From positions 4,095 to 68,094 of the forward strand of contig JAEEWS010000013.1 in NCBI GenBank assembly GCA_016287765.1: a stretch of DNA of 64,000 nt. Reading direction: 5' to 3'. This document shows, in pieces, positions 8,868 to 18,093 of this stretch (position 1 is its first letter; each line of letters opens with the position of its first letter). The notes under the pieces are model-generated. The model was not told the DNA's origin, made no database searches, and saw only the letters and a list, made by a program, of their open reading frames with translations. This DNA comes from Lachnospiraceae bacterium. Its GTDB lineage: Bacteria > Bacillota_A > Clostridia > Lachnospirales > Lachnospiraceae. Made by a program: the position numbers and the translations under genes.

Positions 8868-9025
8868 CTAATAGACCTGCAGGGGCTGTTTCTTAGTTGC
8901 GAAGAACTCGGAAAGGCTGTCCTTCAGGTCATTTTTATGCTTTCCTTATCGTTTTTGCCGGTGAGGAAGATTACGGGGATATCGGCCGGGTTGGGGGCTG
9001 CGCGTAGCATCTCCTTTAACGAGCG
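8868..9025 (-). pseudogene. response-regulator receiver domain remnant
   Basis: Minus-strand translation from about 9025 reads [20 protein letters not shown] followed by TGKNDKESI, which is the beta4-beta5 part of a CheY-like receiver (the conserved Lys is in LTGK). A stop follows almost at once. Shifting frame recovers NDLKDSLSEFFATKKQPL, which looks like the receiver's last helix. The N-terminal half with the phospho-acceptor Asp is absent, and the segment overlaps the last codons of the chemoreceptor gene in another frame. This looks like a decayed, internally deleted response-regulator gene next to a chemoreceptor. Confidence 0.6.
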
Positions 9026-10470
9026 GTCAGTTCTTTTACCGCGCCGTGGATACTATCCAGGACTTTACCCATGTTATCGCAGGAAGAAACCGCGGCTTTG
9101 GAAGTATCTTCTCCCTCTTTTGAGAGATCCGCTATGGTTCGGCTGTTACCGGCCAGATTGTTGATACTTTCATTGATCTCCACCGTGGACTTTGATATGG
9201 CATTTATACCTTTCTCAAGTTCGGTAAATTCAGAAAGAAGATTGCTTACATTTTCATTGATATCATCAAATCGCTCTCCGGTGGAGACGATCATACGATT
9301 CTGTTCCTTAACGGACTCTGTCATGCTTTCAAACTTCGAAACGGTAACTTCCACATCATCCGTAAGTTCCTGTATGATCTGGGTGATCTTGTCGGAAGCC
9401 TCGTTGGTCTGCTCGGAAAGATTTCTGATCTCTTCAGCGACTACCGCAAAGCCACGTCCCGCTTCGCCTGCTCTTGCGGCTTCTATGGATGCGTTCAGGG
9501 CAAGGAGATTGGTCTGCCCGGATATGGCGATGATAGAGCCGACGATGGTCTGAACATCTTTGATCTTATCGTTAACCTTGGAAGTGGCCTCCTTAGTGGC
9601 CATGCTGTCTCTTTCAACTTCCTGGGCTCTGTCTTTAAGCTCTTTGAGTACTGCATTTCCGTCGGAGATGGTCTGCTTTGCCGATTTTGTTGCCTGCACC
9701 ATGCGGTCTTTACTTACATTGGTCTCTTCTGTCTGGTGGAGGATCTCACGGCATCTTTCCGCCTGAACATCTATGTCACGGGCAGTGGTTTCGGTGTTTC
9801 CGGCTATCTTAACCATAGCATTTTTGTTTTCGGAAACCATGTTCTTCAAGTTTTCCATATTTGAATTAACTGTCCGGAAGAAATCACCGATCTTGTTGGC
9901 GGTTTCTATGATATTGTCGGATGTTTCTTTAGACTTTGCCGATGCGGCTTCAAGTTTTTCGGTATTTTCTTTGTTGAAAGCCACCAATAACTTGACCACA
10001 TAGTAAACGGTTACCAGACAAAGGATCAGGACAACGGTATCAACCAAAGCCTCTTTAAGAACTGCTGTGCCTGCTGTCAGGTTTCTTATGAAAAGGATGA
10101 GGTAGGTGGCGCCCATCTCAAGCATACCGGCTTTTACAACCTTCAGATTAAGGTAAACCATACTGGAAATAAGGATCGGAATACCGTAGGAGAAGAATAC
10201 AAACTGATTCTGCACAAGGATGACTACCAGATATACAAATGCGGAGGCGGTAAGGATGGTCATTACGCCCAGCTTATTGTCCTTGCCTCTTGTTATACCT
10301 ATCATAAGGGAACAAAATGCCAAAACAGTGGATACCATCTCCAGGATGATACCTGTGCTAAAGCCGATTTCCAAACCCTGAAAGATCATCAAGAGCATAG
10401 CTGATATCAGAACAAACAGATTAATGATAAAAGCCATTTTGTTTGCTCGCATAAATTGTTCTTTATTCAT
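9016..10470 (-). CDS. methyl-accepting chemotaxis protein
   Basis: A 484-residue membrane chemoreceptor. Residues 1-165 hold about six hydrophobic segments with almost no extracellular loop, so the sensor is membrane-embedded rather than a periplasmic-type ligand domain. A short linker leads into a long coiled-coil signalling domain. The hairpin tip that binds CheA/CheW reads [20 protein letters not shown], then [15 protein letters not shown]. It would report to the flagellar motor; flagellins are encoded at the other end of the window. A paralogue with the same layout lies at 13069-14541. An AGGAGG site lies just upstream of the ATG. Confidence 0.92.
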   Translation of the reverse strand: MNKEQFMRANKMAFIINLFVLISAMLLMIFQGLEIGFSTGIILEMVSTVLAFCSLMIGITRGKDNKLGVMTILTASAFVYLVVILVQNQFVFFSYGIPILISSMVYLNLKVVKAGMLEMGATYLILFIRNLTAGTAVLKEALVDTVVLILCLVTVYYVVKLLVAFNKENTEKLEAASAKSKETSDNIIETANKIGDFFRTVNSNMENLKNMVSENKNAMVKIAGNTETTARDIDVQAERCREILHQTEETNVSKDRMVQATKSAKQTISDGNAVLKELKDRAQEVERDSMATKEATSKVNDKIKDVQTIVGSIIAISGQTNLLALNASIEAARAGEAGRGFAVVAEEIRNLSEQTNEASDKITQIIQELTDDVEVTVSKFESMTESVKEQNRMIVSTGERFDDINENVSNLLSEFTELEKGINAISKSTVEINESINNLAGNSRTIADLSKEGEDTSKAAVSSCDNMGKVLDSIHGAVKELTAR

Positions 10471-10613
10471 AAAAAAACCTCCTGTTTAGCAATCGTAAAA
10501 TTGAGTGTGCAATTTGGTTAACATTATACAATACAATAAGTTTTCTGCATATTAAATATGTATTAAAGTTGTGTGTTAATTCAAGTCAAATTGGACGAAA
10601 AAGCAACAAAATA

Positions 10614-10659
10614 AGCATATATGTTGTCGACAATTACAGAGGTCGGCAATATGTATGCT
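10614..10659. repeat. imperfect inverted repeat
   Basis: Arms at 10614-10631 and 10642-10659 pair at 15 of 18 positions (AGCATATATGTTGTCGAC against the complement of GTCGGCAATATGTATGCT). It lies between the chemoreceptor promoter region and the next REP-like copy. There is no T-run, so it is not an obvious terminator. Confidence 0.5.
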
Positions 10660-10668
10660 GTGAATGAC

Positions 10669-10727
10669 CCCCGGGGACGGGGTTAGAGGTTCATTTTTTG
10701 AACCCCTAACCCCGTCCCCAAGGTTCA
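10669..10727. repeat. REP-like G-rich element, inverted pair (copy 2)
   Basis: A plus-strand unit at 10673-10693 and a minus-strand unit at 10699-10719 face each other over a six-base loop and would form a hairpin of about 20 base pairs. One core has TTAGAGG and the other TTAGGGG, so the two arms are not identical. Confidence 0.85.
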
Positions 10728-10741
10728 TTTTTAAGTAATCA

Positions 10742-10770
10742 TTGCACTGCTAACTTTGGTTTGTTATAAT
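10742..10770 (+). promoter_or_regulatory. sigma-A promoter of the RpiB-family gene
   Basis: TTGCAC (10742-10747) and a perfect TATAAT (10765-10770) are separated by 17 bases, 64 bases before the ATG. Confidence 0.7.
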
Positions 10771-10833
10771 AATTCTGTTGGGATAAGCAACATTATTTTA
10801 AAAATATTATTATATAAAAGATAGGAGAAAGAT

Positions 10834-11472
10834 ATGAAAATAGCACTGATCAATGAGAACAGCCAGGCGGCGAAGAATTCGATCATCGAAGCGGCTTTAA
10901 AGAAAGTTGTTGAGCCCATGGGACATGAAGTCATCAACTACGGTATGTATAAAGCAGATGACGCAGCACAGCTCACATATGTTCAGAACGGTATTCTTGC
11001 GGCAGTTCTTTTAAATTCCAAGGCTGCGGATTATGTTATCACAGGTTGCGGAACAGGTGAAGGCGCAATGCTTGCACTCAATTCCTTCCCGGGAGTTATA
11101 TGCGGACATGTGGAAGATGCTCTTGATGCATATACCTTCGCTCAGATCAATGACGGAAATGCCATTGCCATTCCTTTTGCAAAGGGCTTCGGCTGGGGCG
11201 GAGATCTGAACCTCGAGTACATTTTTGAAAAGCTGTTCTGTGAAGAGAGCGGTCAGGGCTATCCCAGAGAGAGAGCCGTTCCGGAGAAGAGAAACAAGAA
11301 GATCCTGGACGAAGTTAAGCTGGTTACATACAAAGACCTTTGCTTCATCCTTGAGAATCTTGACCGTGAACTGGTTAAGGGCGCGCTTGCGGGAGAGCAC
11401 TTCAGCGAGTACTTCTTCAAGGATTGTAAGGATGCTAAGATCGCGGAGACAGTAAAGAAGATTTTGGCTTAA
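10834..11472 (+). CDS. RpiB/LacA/LacB-family sugar-phosphate isomerase
   Basis: A 212-residue protein. The signature GCGTGEGAMLALNSFPGVICG at about 70-90 is the anion-hole and active-site loop of ribose-5-phosphate isomerase B and galactose-6-phosphate isomerase subunits, with Glu where many family members have Ile. RpiB is usually about 150 residues; here a 60-residue C-terminal extension of helical character follows, so it belongs to a longer subfamily and the true sugar substrate is uncertain. It is monocistronic, with its own promoter and a shared terminator. The site GATAGGAGAAAG precedes the ATG. Confidence 0.85.
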   Translation: MKIALINENSQAAKNSIIEAALKKVVEPMGHEVINYGMYKADDAAQLTYVQNGILAAVLLNSKAADYVITGCGTGEGAMLALNSFPGVICGHVEDALDAYTFAQINDGNAIAIPFAKGFGWGGDLNLEYIFEKLFCEESGQGYPRERAVPEKRNKKILDEVKLVTYKDLCFILENLDRELVKGALAGEHFSEYFFKDCKDAKIAETVKKILA

Positions 11473-11484
11473 GGCAAAAAATAT

Positions 11485-11513
11485 GGGTGAGATCAAGGTC
11501 TCACCCTTTTTTA
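11485..11513. terminator. bidirectional Rho-independent terminator
   Basis: GGGTGAGA and TCTCACCC form an eight-base stem over a six-base loop, followed by TTTTTT on the plus strand and preceded by an A-run serving the minus strand. It separates the convergent isomerase and histidinol-phosphatase genes. Confidence 0.85.
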
Positions 11514-12287
11514 ATTTACTGCTTTTAAATTGATAATATTATCTCCGTACAGTATATCATTTCGCTTCAGGAAATCGTCGAGACCGGGTATGCCTTCCGG
11601 CTGCTTTATCATCTGAGGATTATGAGCATCGCAACCGATCACGAATCTGGGGGCATATTCTTTCGCGAAGGAGAAAAATCTGTCGGAAGGGTAGTGGCGG
11701 CCGTCAACGAAGCCATACATATTGATTTCCAGTGGAATGTTCATGTCGATGGCGGTTTCAATGACCCGGGACATATGCTTTTTGTACACATCATCATCTC
11801 CGGTAAAATTAATAAGATCCGGATGAGCAAGGTAGGTGAAAAGACCTGTTTTCATACCTTCCACCGTGAGGTCGGCGTAGGCTTTGAGCTTTTCAACGCT
11901 GTCAGTCTTAAAGCCGGTATAGAAGCCTTCCACTTCGTCGGGAACATGATGCTGCCCTTGAATGATGTAGTCCAAAGGATATTTTTTCAGTTCTTTGATA
12001 AGTGTGTTAAAGTATTTTGGAAAATATTCCACTTCATATCCGATAAGGATCTTGATCTTATCCTTATATTCTTCTCTGAGTTTAACCAGAGTTTCTGTAT
12101 AATCTCCTATCTCGTCCATTCCCATTCTGATGCCGGATCTGAATCCGTCGGGATAGGGCTGGGGAGTGTGGTCAGAAAAGCCCAGGATCTTAAAACCCTG
12201 CGCGATGGCCGATTCAATGTACTCACGCTCACTGCCTACGGCATGATGACAGCGGGTGGTGTGAGTGTGATAATTTGCTTTCATCAT
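11511..12287 (-). CDS. hisK: histidinol-phosphatase (PHP family)
   Basis: A PHP-superfamily phosphoesterase of about 258 residues. Metal-site motifs are the N-terminal NYHTHTTRCHHA, GFSDHTP, GYEVEY, GQHH, LAHPDLI and the late IGCDAH. This set and length match the HisJ/HisK-type histidinol-phosphate phosphatase that replaces HisB in Firmicutes. The frame is open further upstream, but the ATG at 12287 has AGGTGA seven bases before it and places HTH at the expected position near residue 8. No other histidine genes are near, so the exact substrate is inferred from the family. Confidence 0.85.
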   Translation of the reverse strand: MMKANYHTHTTRCHHAVGSEREYIESAIAQGFKILGFSDHTPQPYPDGFRSGIRMGMDEIGDYTETLVKLREEYKDKIKILIGYEVEYFPKYFNTLIKELKKYPLDYIIQGQHHVPDEVEGFYTGFKTDSVEKLKAYADLTVEGMKTGLFTYLAHPDLINFTGDDDVYKKHMSRVIETAIDMNIPLEINMYGFVDGRHYPSDRFFSFAKEYAPRFVIGCDAHNPQMIKQPEGIPGLDDFLKRNDILYGDNIINLKAVN

Positions 12288-12370
12288 ATCATCTTCACCT
12301 GTCTTTTTAAATTGCTGACAGCAATGATACAACCTATTTTTGTCAATTACAAGGCAAAAATGGAGCAGAA

Positions 12371-12461
12371 TGAACCCCGTCCCCGAGGGTCAAAAAACGA
12401 ACCCCGTCCCCGGGGTTCATTTTTTGACCCTCGGGGACGGGGTTAGGGGTTAGGGGTTCAT
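12371..12461. repeat. REP-like cluster (copy 3) with a four-tract G-quadruplex motif
   Basis: Three units, two shortened ones on the minus strand (from 12371 and 12400) and one on the plus strand (12433-12460). The plus unit carries an extra TTAGGGG, so four G4 tracts with loops of 2, 3 and 3 bases occur at 12433-12456, a classical G-quadruplex pattern. The element abuts the end of the TetR gene. Confidence 0.85.
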
Positions 12462-13045
12462 TATACTTTGTATATGAAATTAAGAGGCTGGACCTTTTTG
12501 AGAAGATCCACAATTTCTTTTGGAGATTTGGGCAGGTCTTCCAGTATCCACTGACGGACGATACAGTAGGTAGACCAACTGAAGGCTGTAACAGCCAGTT
12601 TTGCCTCTACAGGATCCAGATCATAGTTTTTTTGAAATTGCGGATTGTTAGACCACGCTTCCCTAAAATATTTCATTGCAAATTCGGCAAAATATTTGTC
12701 GGCATTTGCGGAAAACAGGACCTGCAGATCTTTCTTATGGTTAAAAAGATATTCATAACACTTGAGCTGAGCTGCTTCTTCATTCCCGGGATTTTCCGAC
12801 AAGGTTTTATTGTAAAGCTCAAATATCTGTTCCGAATGATCCAGGCCTATATCGTTAAGGAGATCAAAAGGAGAATTATAATGTTTATAAAAGGTGGCTC
12901 TGTTTATTCCGGCCTCTTTACAGAGCTCGCTGATGGTGATCTCTTCAAGATCCTTTGTCTCCAGGCATCTGAGGAGCCCCTCTTTCAGCATGCGTTTAGT
13001 CACGGCTACCCGCATATTAATTTTTTTGGTGGGTGAGTTCGACAA
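12461..13045 (-). CDS. TetR/AcrR-family regulator
   Basis: A 194-residue regulator. The N-terminal helix-turn-helix reads ITISELCKEAGINRATFYKH at about 37-56, typical of the TetR DNA-binding domain. The C-terminal ligand domain resembles the DhaS/TetR_C-type seen in Firmicutes. It lies 23 bases downstream of the chemoreceptor at 13069-14541 on the same strand, so the two are probably co-transcribed, an unusual partner for a chemoreceptor. Its regulon and ligand are unknown. Confidence 0.9.
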   Translation of the reverse strand: MSNSPTKKINMRVAVTKRMLKEGLLRCLETKDLEEITISELCKEAGINRATFYKHYNSPFDLLNDIGLDHSEQIFELYNKTLSENPGNEEAAQLKCYEYLFNHKKDLQVLFSANADKYFAEFAMKYFREAWSNNPQFQKNYDLDPVEAKLAVTAFSWSTYCIVRQWILEDLPKSPKEIVDLLKKVQPLNFIYKV

Positions 13046-13068
13046 AATTGCCTCCTTTGTATCTGTGG

Positions 13069-14541
13069 TTACTGTGCCAGTTCTTTAAGCATGGAGGAGA
13101 TTCTGGCCATTATTTCTACAGAATCCTCGATCTTCGACATATTGTTTCTGCTGGTTGATATGGATTCCTTTGTGTTCTCGGTAAACTGTTCGCTGGTGGA
13201 AAGAAGCTTGGTGGTGGAATTTACCACTTCGTCGTTTGAGCGCTTGATCTTACCCATATCGCTGCTCGCTGTATGCAGTTTATCTCCAAGTTTAAGTGAA
13301 CATTCTCTGGAGTCGGACATAACGCTTTTTACCTGCTCTACAAGTTCTTTCTGAGCACCGGCCATTTCAACTGTCTTTGCAGCTTTATCTGAAACATCGC
13401 CGGCGTTTTGGGTGAGCTCCTGTAGGATACGGGTGATCTGCTCGGTGGATTGCTTGGTCTTGGCAGCCAGATCGCTGATCTCGGTTGCGACTACCGCAAA
13501 GCCCTTACCTGCCTCTCCGGCTCTTGCTGCTTCAATGGATGCATTCAATGCCAAAAGGTTAGTCTGTCCCGAAATGCTGAAAATGATATCTGTAATGTTC
13601 ATTGCATCTTCGGAGGATTTTTGCTGCCTTTCCGCGGCTTCCATCATCTGTCTTCCTACATTTGTGGTTTCGATTGCCTGGGTTACCAGGCTCTCCATAT
13701 TTTCAAGACTCTTACCGAGCATATCTGACATCTGCCCGGATACTTCCACAGCTTCCATAGACAAATTGTCTGTTTCGGTAACAAGGTTTTGGATCTCTTC
13801 CGTCTTCTTGGTCTGGAGTTCAACTGCTTTAAGATTTTCGTTGTTGCCCAGTCCGATCTGTTCAATAGAGGAACATACAGTTTCGGAGGTTGCTTTTATC
13901 TCATCCAGCCCCTTCTTAAGATCCGAGAAATCGGAGGTTACACGGTTGGTGACATTTATGATGTTTTCGGAAATCCTGGCACGTTCTGCAGCGGCAGATT
14001 GAATACTCTCCATATTCTCGGATATGAAACGGGAAAGAAGCCCGGAACCTAGAATGGTTGCCACTGTGGTAAGAATTGATATTATCATGGATACCATGGA
14101 GATCTCTAAAACATCCTCCACGGGGTTGGAGGTTATATTTTTTATTACACGGGCAACATTAAAAATAATGTATACTATTCCCAAAGCTCTGGTGACCCTG
14201 AGATCCAGATAGAGCACGATAATGATCATTATGGGGATCATGTAAGGAAAGGGAGTACCTGTCTCTGACATGAGCAACATGAAAGCAAAAACAACGCTGT
14301 AACCGCAAGCCACGTATTTATGAAAGAAATTCTCAGGGCCTTTCAAGTAGATCAGTATTGATGCGATAGCATTTACAATAGTAATGGCTATAGGCAAAAA
14401 GATCTTTATGTACGGTATATCGGCTGATGTGAGCTGAGCCAGAAGGCCGACTGTGCCGAAAAACGAGGCTATAAGTATAACCGTCAGTAATAATCGGTTG
14501 ATCTGTTTGATCTGTTTCAGGTCAAGAGTGGGTGTGTTCAT
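13069..14541 (-). CDS. methyl-accepting chemotaxis protein
   Basis: A 490-residue chemoreceptor built like the one at 9016-10470: about six membrane segments in residues 15-175, then a cytoplasmic coiled coil. The signalling tip reads [20 protein letters not shown], then [19 protein letters not shown]. The absence of an extracellular domain suggests sensing of a membrane-related or internal cue. A GGAGGTAG site precedes the ATG. The TetR gene follows in the same direction. Confidence 0.92.
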   Translation of the reverse strand: MNTPTLDLKQIKQINRLLLTVILIASFFGTVGLLAQLTSADIPYIKIFLPIAITIVNAIASILIYLKGPENFFHKYVACGYSVVFAFMLLMSETGTPFPYMIPIMIIIVLYLDLRVTRALGIVYIIFNVARVIKNITSNPVEDVLEISMVSMIISILTTVATILGSGLLSRFISENMESIQSAAAERARISENIINVTNRVTSDFSDLKKGLDEIKATSETVCSSIEQIGLGNNENLKAVELQTKKTEEIQNLVTETDNLSMEAVEVSGQMSDMLGKSLENMESLVTQAIETTNVGRQMMEAAERQQKSSEDAMNITDIIFSISGQTNLLALNASIEAARAGEAGKGFAVVATEISDLAAKTKQSTEQITRILQELTQNAGDVSDKAAKTVEMAGAQKELVEQVKSVMSDSRECSLKLGDKLHTASSDMGKIKRSNDEVVNSTTKLLSTSEQFTENTKESISTSRNNMSKIEDSVEIMARISSMLKELAQ

Positions 14542-14855
14542 GCGGCTACCTCCGGATTTTTTAAAATATAAAAGGCATATTATATGTAATTAGAGAATAC
14601 CATAATGTAATTCAGAAATAAAGTTCAAATGTAATCGTATATTTAAAACTTTTCTAAAACTTTTTTGCAACTAAATTTCACATATGTTTAAAACGTAAAA
14701 CAGAGTCGAATTTGATAAGATAATTATATAAAAGCAACAGATTTACCGACGTTGCATATAAATTGCCGGTGCAGGGGTGGGCTCCAAAAGAAAACAGCAA
14801 AATGTAGGGCGACAGATAGATTTTCGTAAAAAAATGATAATATTTGATCAGTAAA
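14542..14855. other. AT-rich intergenic stretch without a recognisable gene
   Basis: This stretch separates the divergent chemoreceptor and permease genes. I see a TATAAT-like element for the minus strand at 14584-14579 and no convincing coding potential. An open frame crossing it on the minus strand runs antisense into the permease and is composition-driven. Confidence 0.5.
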
Positions 14856-14886
14856 TGAACCCCTAACCCCGTCCCCAAAGGCTCAT
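14856..14886 (-). repeat. REP-like G-rich element, single unit (copy 4)
   Basis: One minus-strand unit (14876-14856) with the flank AAAGGCTCA, the same flank as other copies. It has no inverted partner, so it is a solo half-element. Confidence 0.8.
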
Positions 14887-14894
14887 TATTTTTG

Positions 14895-14923
14895 TTGCTT
14901 TCCGGCCGTCTTTCTGCTATAAC
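14895..14923 (+). promoter_or_regulatory. sigma-A promoter of the anion permease gene
   Basis: TTGCTT (14895-14900) and TATAAC (14918-14923) with a 17-base spacer, directly after the solo REP-like unit. Confidence 0.55.
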
Positions 14924-14957
14924 CGTTCTGAAATAATCATGGTAAAAGGTAACCCTT

Positions 14958-16097
14958 ATGAAGAAGATATTAAATCTGCTAAAAAAAGAAATGATGCTGA
15001 CATTGGCGCTTTTGGCCGCTATAGTTTCACTTTTCATCACCCCGCCCACAAAGGAACTGCTGACAGCCATAGACTGGCGGACTCTTGGTGTTCTTCTCAT
15101 GATGCTTTGCGTCCTTGAGGGCTTCAAAAAAGAAAACGTGCTTGGCCCTGTTGTCCGCATGGCATCAGGGATTCACTCAATGGTAGGCCTGTCGCTGTTC
15201 GTGATCTTCGGCGTATTTTTCACCTCCATGTTTGTAACCAACGATGTTTCCCTTATCATTTTTGTGCCCCTCACCATCCTGCTTTTCAGGCAGGGCGGCA
15301 AGGAAAAGTACATTTTGCCCGTGATCTCAATGGAAAACATCGCCGCCATCCGCGGATCCCTCCTCACACCCTTCGGAAGCCCTCAAAACCTGTTCCTTTA
15401 CGGGCAGGCAGATGTGACAGCGCCTCATTTTATGTTGCATATGCTTCCTCTTTGCGCATCCTCCGCCATCCTTTTGATCATATTTGTATTCTTTTTATAC
15501 AGAAAAAATCCCAAAGAGCCTTCGGACTGCAACAAAACTCCTCAGATCGGATCGGTTTCTTTAAACAGGAGGGGAATAGTTTATCTGATCCTGTTCGCTC
15601 TTGTGCTGACGGTGATCGTCACAAGAACCGGCCTCTGGGCATATGCTGTCGCGACGGTTTTGATCGCTGTATTATTTAATGACAGAAGTCTGTTCAAACG
15701 GGTTGACTATGTTTTGATCCTGACCTTTTTCTGCTTTTTTGTTTTTTCGTCATCTATCGCAGCTAACCCTTCGATATCCGCTGTTCTTAAAAGGGCGGTT
15801 GCAGGCAGAGAATACTGGTGGGCTATAGGGTTAAGCCAGCTGATATCAAATGTTCCCGCCTCCATTGTGCTTTATCCTTTCTCGGAAAATTTTGCGGGAC
15901 TGATATACGGCGCGGACACGGCAGGGCTGGTTTCTCTTATCGGATCCCTGGCTTCCGTCATCAACTACAGGATATATGTGCGGGAATATCCCGGTAAGGG
16001 ATTGCAGTTTGTGAAAGTCTTTACTTTGGTGAGCTGGGCCTTCTTCATCATAGTAGTGATCCCGGGGTATTTCTTGTCTAAGTGGAAATTTTTTTAA
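14958..16097 (+). CDS. SLC13/ArsB-type anion permease
   Basis: A 379-residue integral membrane protein with about ten hydrophobic segments. Motifs of the ion-transporter superfamily are visible: IDWRTLGVLLMM after the first segment, FVTNDVSLI near 93, GSPQNLFLYG near 138 and SNVPASIVL near 295. In citrate/arsenite/dicarboxylate carriers the two S/T-N-hairpins bind substrate and cation; here the second re-entrant loop is GSLASVINY rather than the usual GNPxN, so the pair is asymmetric. The substrate cannot be told; dicarboxylates or citrate are plausible given the citrate synthase elsewhere in the window. The gene is solitary with its own promoter and ends just before a REP cluster. Confidence 0.8.
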   Translation: MKKILNLLKKEMMLTLALLAAIVSLFITPPTKELLTAIDWRTLGVLLMMLCVLEGFKKENVLGPVVRMASGIHSMVGLSLFVIFGVFFTSMFVTNDVSLIIFVPLTILLFRQGGKEKYILPVISMENIAAIRGSLLTPFGSPQNLFLYGQADVTAPHFMLHMLPLCASSAILLIIFVFFLYRKNPKEPSDCNKTPQIGSVSLNRRGIVYLILFALVLTVIVTRTGLWAYAVATVLIAVLFNDRSLFKRVDYVLILTFFCFFVFSSSIAANPSISAVLKRAVAGREYWWAIGLSQLISNVPASIVLYPFSENFAGLIYGADTAGLVSLIGSLASVINYRIYVREYPGKGLQFVKVFTLVSWAFFIIVVIPGYFLSKWKFF

Positions 16098-16100
16098 ATT

Positions 16101-16286
16101 TTGACACCCGGGGACGGGGTTAGGGGTTCACTTTTTGAGCCTTTGGGGACGGGGTTAGGGGTTCATTTTTTGACACCCGGGGACGGGGTTAGAGGTTCAT
16201 TTTTCGGCGCAAAGCGCCAAAATGAACCTCTAACCCCGTCCCCGGGTGTCAAAAAATGAACCCCTAACCCCGTCCCCCAGGCTCAC
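16101..16286. repeat. REP-like cluster with a perfect 59-bp inverted repeat (copy 5)
   Basis: Five units: plus at 16110-16130, 16145-16165 and 16179-16199; minus at 16243-16223 and 16277-16257. The segments 16145-16203 and 16219-16277 are perfect reverse complements over 59 bases, around a 15-base centre holding a small GGCGC/GCGCC hairpin. It lies directly behind the permease stop codon and could act as its terminator. Confidence 0.9.
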
Positions 16287-16311
16287 TTCACCTCTGTAAC
16301 ATTTCCGTAAC

Positions 16312-16340
16312 TTGCATTACTAATTTAAACGTGCTATACT
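16312..16340 (+). promoter_or_regulatory. sigma-A promoter of the VanY-like gene
   Basis: TTGCAT (16312-16317) and TATACT (16335-16340), 17-base spacer. Confidence 0.65.
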
Positions 16341-16401
16341 TTTTTCCGATTATAGGGAAATCTCCCTTATATTTTCGATGTAAATACGAAAAGAGAAGAA
16401 C

Positions 16402-18087
16402 ATGAGAAAGAACAATAAAAAATCAAAAACCCTGATCCTATCTGCAGCTATGCTTGCATTTACATTGGTTTTCGGAGGCTGTGAACAAAGCTTTTTCGTT
16501 TCACCTTCGGAGCTTCTTACTCCGCCCCCGGATTACAATGCAACTCCTACTGAAAAAGCGGTTGCGACTCCGACACCCGTTCCCGATACTTCAAAGGCTC
16601 CCACTGACGTTCCGAAGACTACGGACACTCCGATACCCGAAATAACAGCAACCCCCGAGCCTCTTATCACCGAAGAGCCGGTATTTACCCCCACACCGGA
16701 TGCTACAGCCACCCCTTCGCCCATTCCTTTGGTTAAAACGGATTTCGAGGCTCCGATCACGGATCCTTCCGATTATACATTCATCGTTAACCGTGAACAT
16801 CCTCTTCCGGACAACTACGTTCCGGAGGGTCTCACAGCCATCCGTCACTCTCTTAACCCCGGAAGCACCGACGACAGGTTCCTCCTTCGCTCCTATGCAG
16901 CAGAGGCCTTCGATGCCATGTGCGATGATGCCTGGGAAAACAGCGGCTTAAATATTGTAGGCGTTTCCGGATATCGTTCCTACGAAAGACAGTACACAAT
17001 TTATACCAATTATATCTTTGCAAACGGCATATCTCATACCAACTACTATTCGGCACAGCCCGGCACCAGTGAACATCAGACCGGTCTTGCCATTGACATT
17101 TCCTGCCAATCCTGCGGATATGATCTGGTAAACAGTTTTGCAAGATCGGCCGAAGGACGTTGGATCGCCGAGAATTGCTGGCGTTTCGGATTTATCTTAA
17201 GATACTCCGAGGATGATGTTATGATCACCGGCTATTCCTATGAACCCTGGCATATAAGATATGTAGGAGTTCCTCTTGCATATTATCTTTACTACAGCGG
17301 TCTGACTCTGGAAGAGTATTATAAATGCCCTTCCACTGTTTCAAGAGAGTATCTTGATAAGACGCCTCTTGTGGATACCGCCGATGTAAAATTTGCAAAC
17401 AAGTATTACGAACATCACTCCAATGAAGGTGTTCTTGCTTATACAGATGAAACTAAGACCAGGGTTTTGATAAATCCAGAAACCTATATGCCTTATCTCA
17501 TTCCTTATTTAAGAACCCCTGACGGAGTTCTGCTTCAGGATTACAAGGGCAACTATATAGTTCCCGAAACTGTTGTTAATTATAAGGGTCAGATGTTTGC
17601 GGACGGAGATTCGGGCTACATCCTTACCAAGCCTGCTCTGTTCATTAACAATTTCCTTTGGTCAGATGACGGCGGAAATCCCTTCTATTCGGATCCTCTT
17701 ATAGATAATGACGGAAATCTCGTTTACGACAGTGACGGCAAAGTTTTGTTCAAGGAAATACTTCATATTCCCAACAACTCAACGATCGCCCTGGATGCAG
17801 GTGATATTCCCATCATTAAGACTCCCAAGAGAGACAAAAACAACAACGTTTCCTTTGATCATTACGGAAATGTTCAATACTACTTACCTTACGAAAAGAC
17901 CCAGTATGAATATATAACAGATGTCTCCGGCTATTTCCTGTGGCCCGAAGATTATGCCCGGGCAAAGGAACTGGATGACTCCCTGTTACTTACTGCCGAC
18001 AGTCCTTTGTATCCGACTGAGGATACAACAGACGACACAGACGGTGATGATACCGTTAACAACATTGCTCAGACAACGGAGGAATAA
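16402..18087 (+). CDS. VanY-type D-alanyl-D-alanine carboxypeptidase lipoprotein
   Basis: A 561-residue exported protein. Residues 1-27 are a lipoprotein signal ending in the lipobox VFGGC. A Thr/Pro/Glu linker with imperfect ATPTP-type repeats follows to about 115. The peptidase M15B domain shows GYRSYERQYTIY, then SEHQTGLAID (HxxxxxxD zinc ligands) and the EPWHIRYVG motif (ExxH). About 220 C-terminal residues contain DNDGN- and DSDGK-like turns and are unrecognised. It probably trims the terminal D-Ala of muropeptides at the cell surface. It is followed seven bases later by plsC, suggesting one transcript. VanY in resistance clusters accompanies VanHAX; none is here, so this is housekeeping wall maturation. 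Confidence 0.9.
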   Translation: MRKNNKKSKTLILSAAMLAFTLVFGGCEQSFFVSPSELLTPPPDYNATPTEKAVATPTPVPDTSKAPTDVPKTTDTPIPEITATPEPLITEEPVFTPTPDATATPSPIPLVKTDFEAPITDPSDYTFIVNREHPLPDNYVPEGLTAIRHSLNPGSTDDRFLLRSYAAEAFDAMCDDAWENSGLNIVGVSGYRSYERQYTIYTNYIFANGISHTNYYSAQPGTSEHQTGLAIDISCQSCGYDLVNSFARSAEGRWIAENCWRFGFILRYSEDDVMITGYSYEPWHIRYVGVPLAYYLYYSGLTLEEYYKCPSTVSREYLDKTPLVDTADVKFANKYYEHHSNEGVLAYTDETKTRVLINPETYMPYLIPYLRTPDGVLLQDYKGNYIVPETVVNYKGQMFADGDSGYILTKPALFINNFLWSDDGGNPFYSDPLIDNDGNLVYDSDGKVLFKEILHIPNNSTIALDAGDIPIIKTPKRDKNNNVSFDHYGNVQYYLPYEKTQYEYITDVSGYFLWPEDYARAKELDDSLLLTADSPLYPTEDTTDDTDGDDTVNNIAQTTEE

Positions 18088-18093
18088 ATACAT

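Noticed and set aside
11622..12446. 274-codon plus-strand frame ending in Pro/Arg-rich repeats
   Set aside because: Antisense to the PHP phosphatase; its end is a translation of the REP-like repeat, so it is a composition shadow.
14678..15160. 160-codon minus-strand frame with a Ser/Arg-rich start
   Set aside because: It runs antisense to the permease start, has no ribosome site and covers a promoter and a REP-like unit.
16402..18087. Vancomycin resistance locus
   Set aside because: VanY-type domain only; no VanH, VanA/B-type ligase or VanX is present and the nearby Ddl is an ordinary D-Ala-D-Ala ligase.
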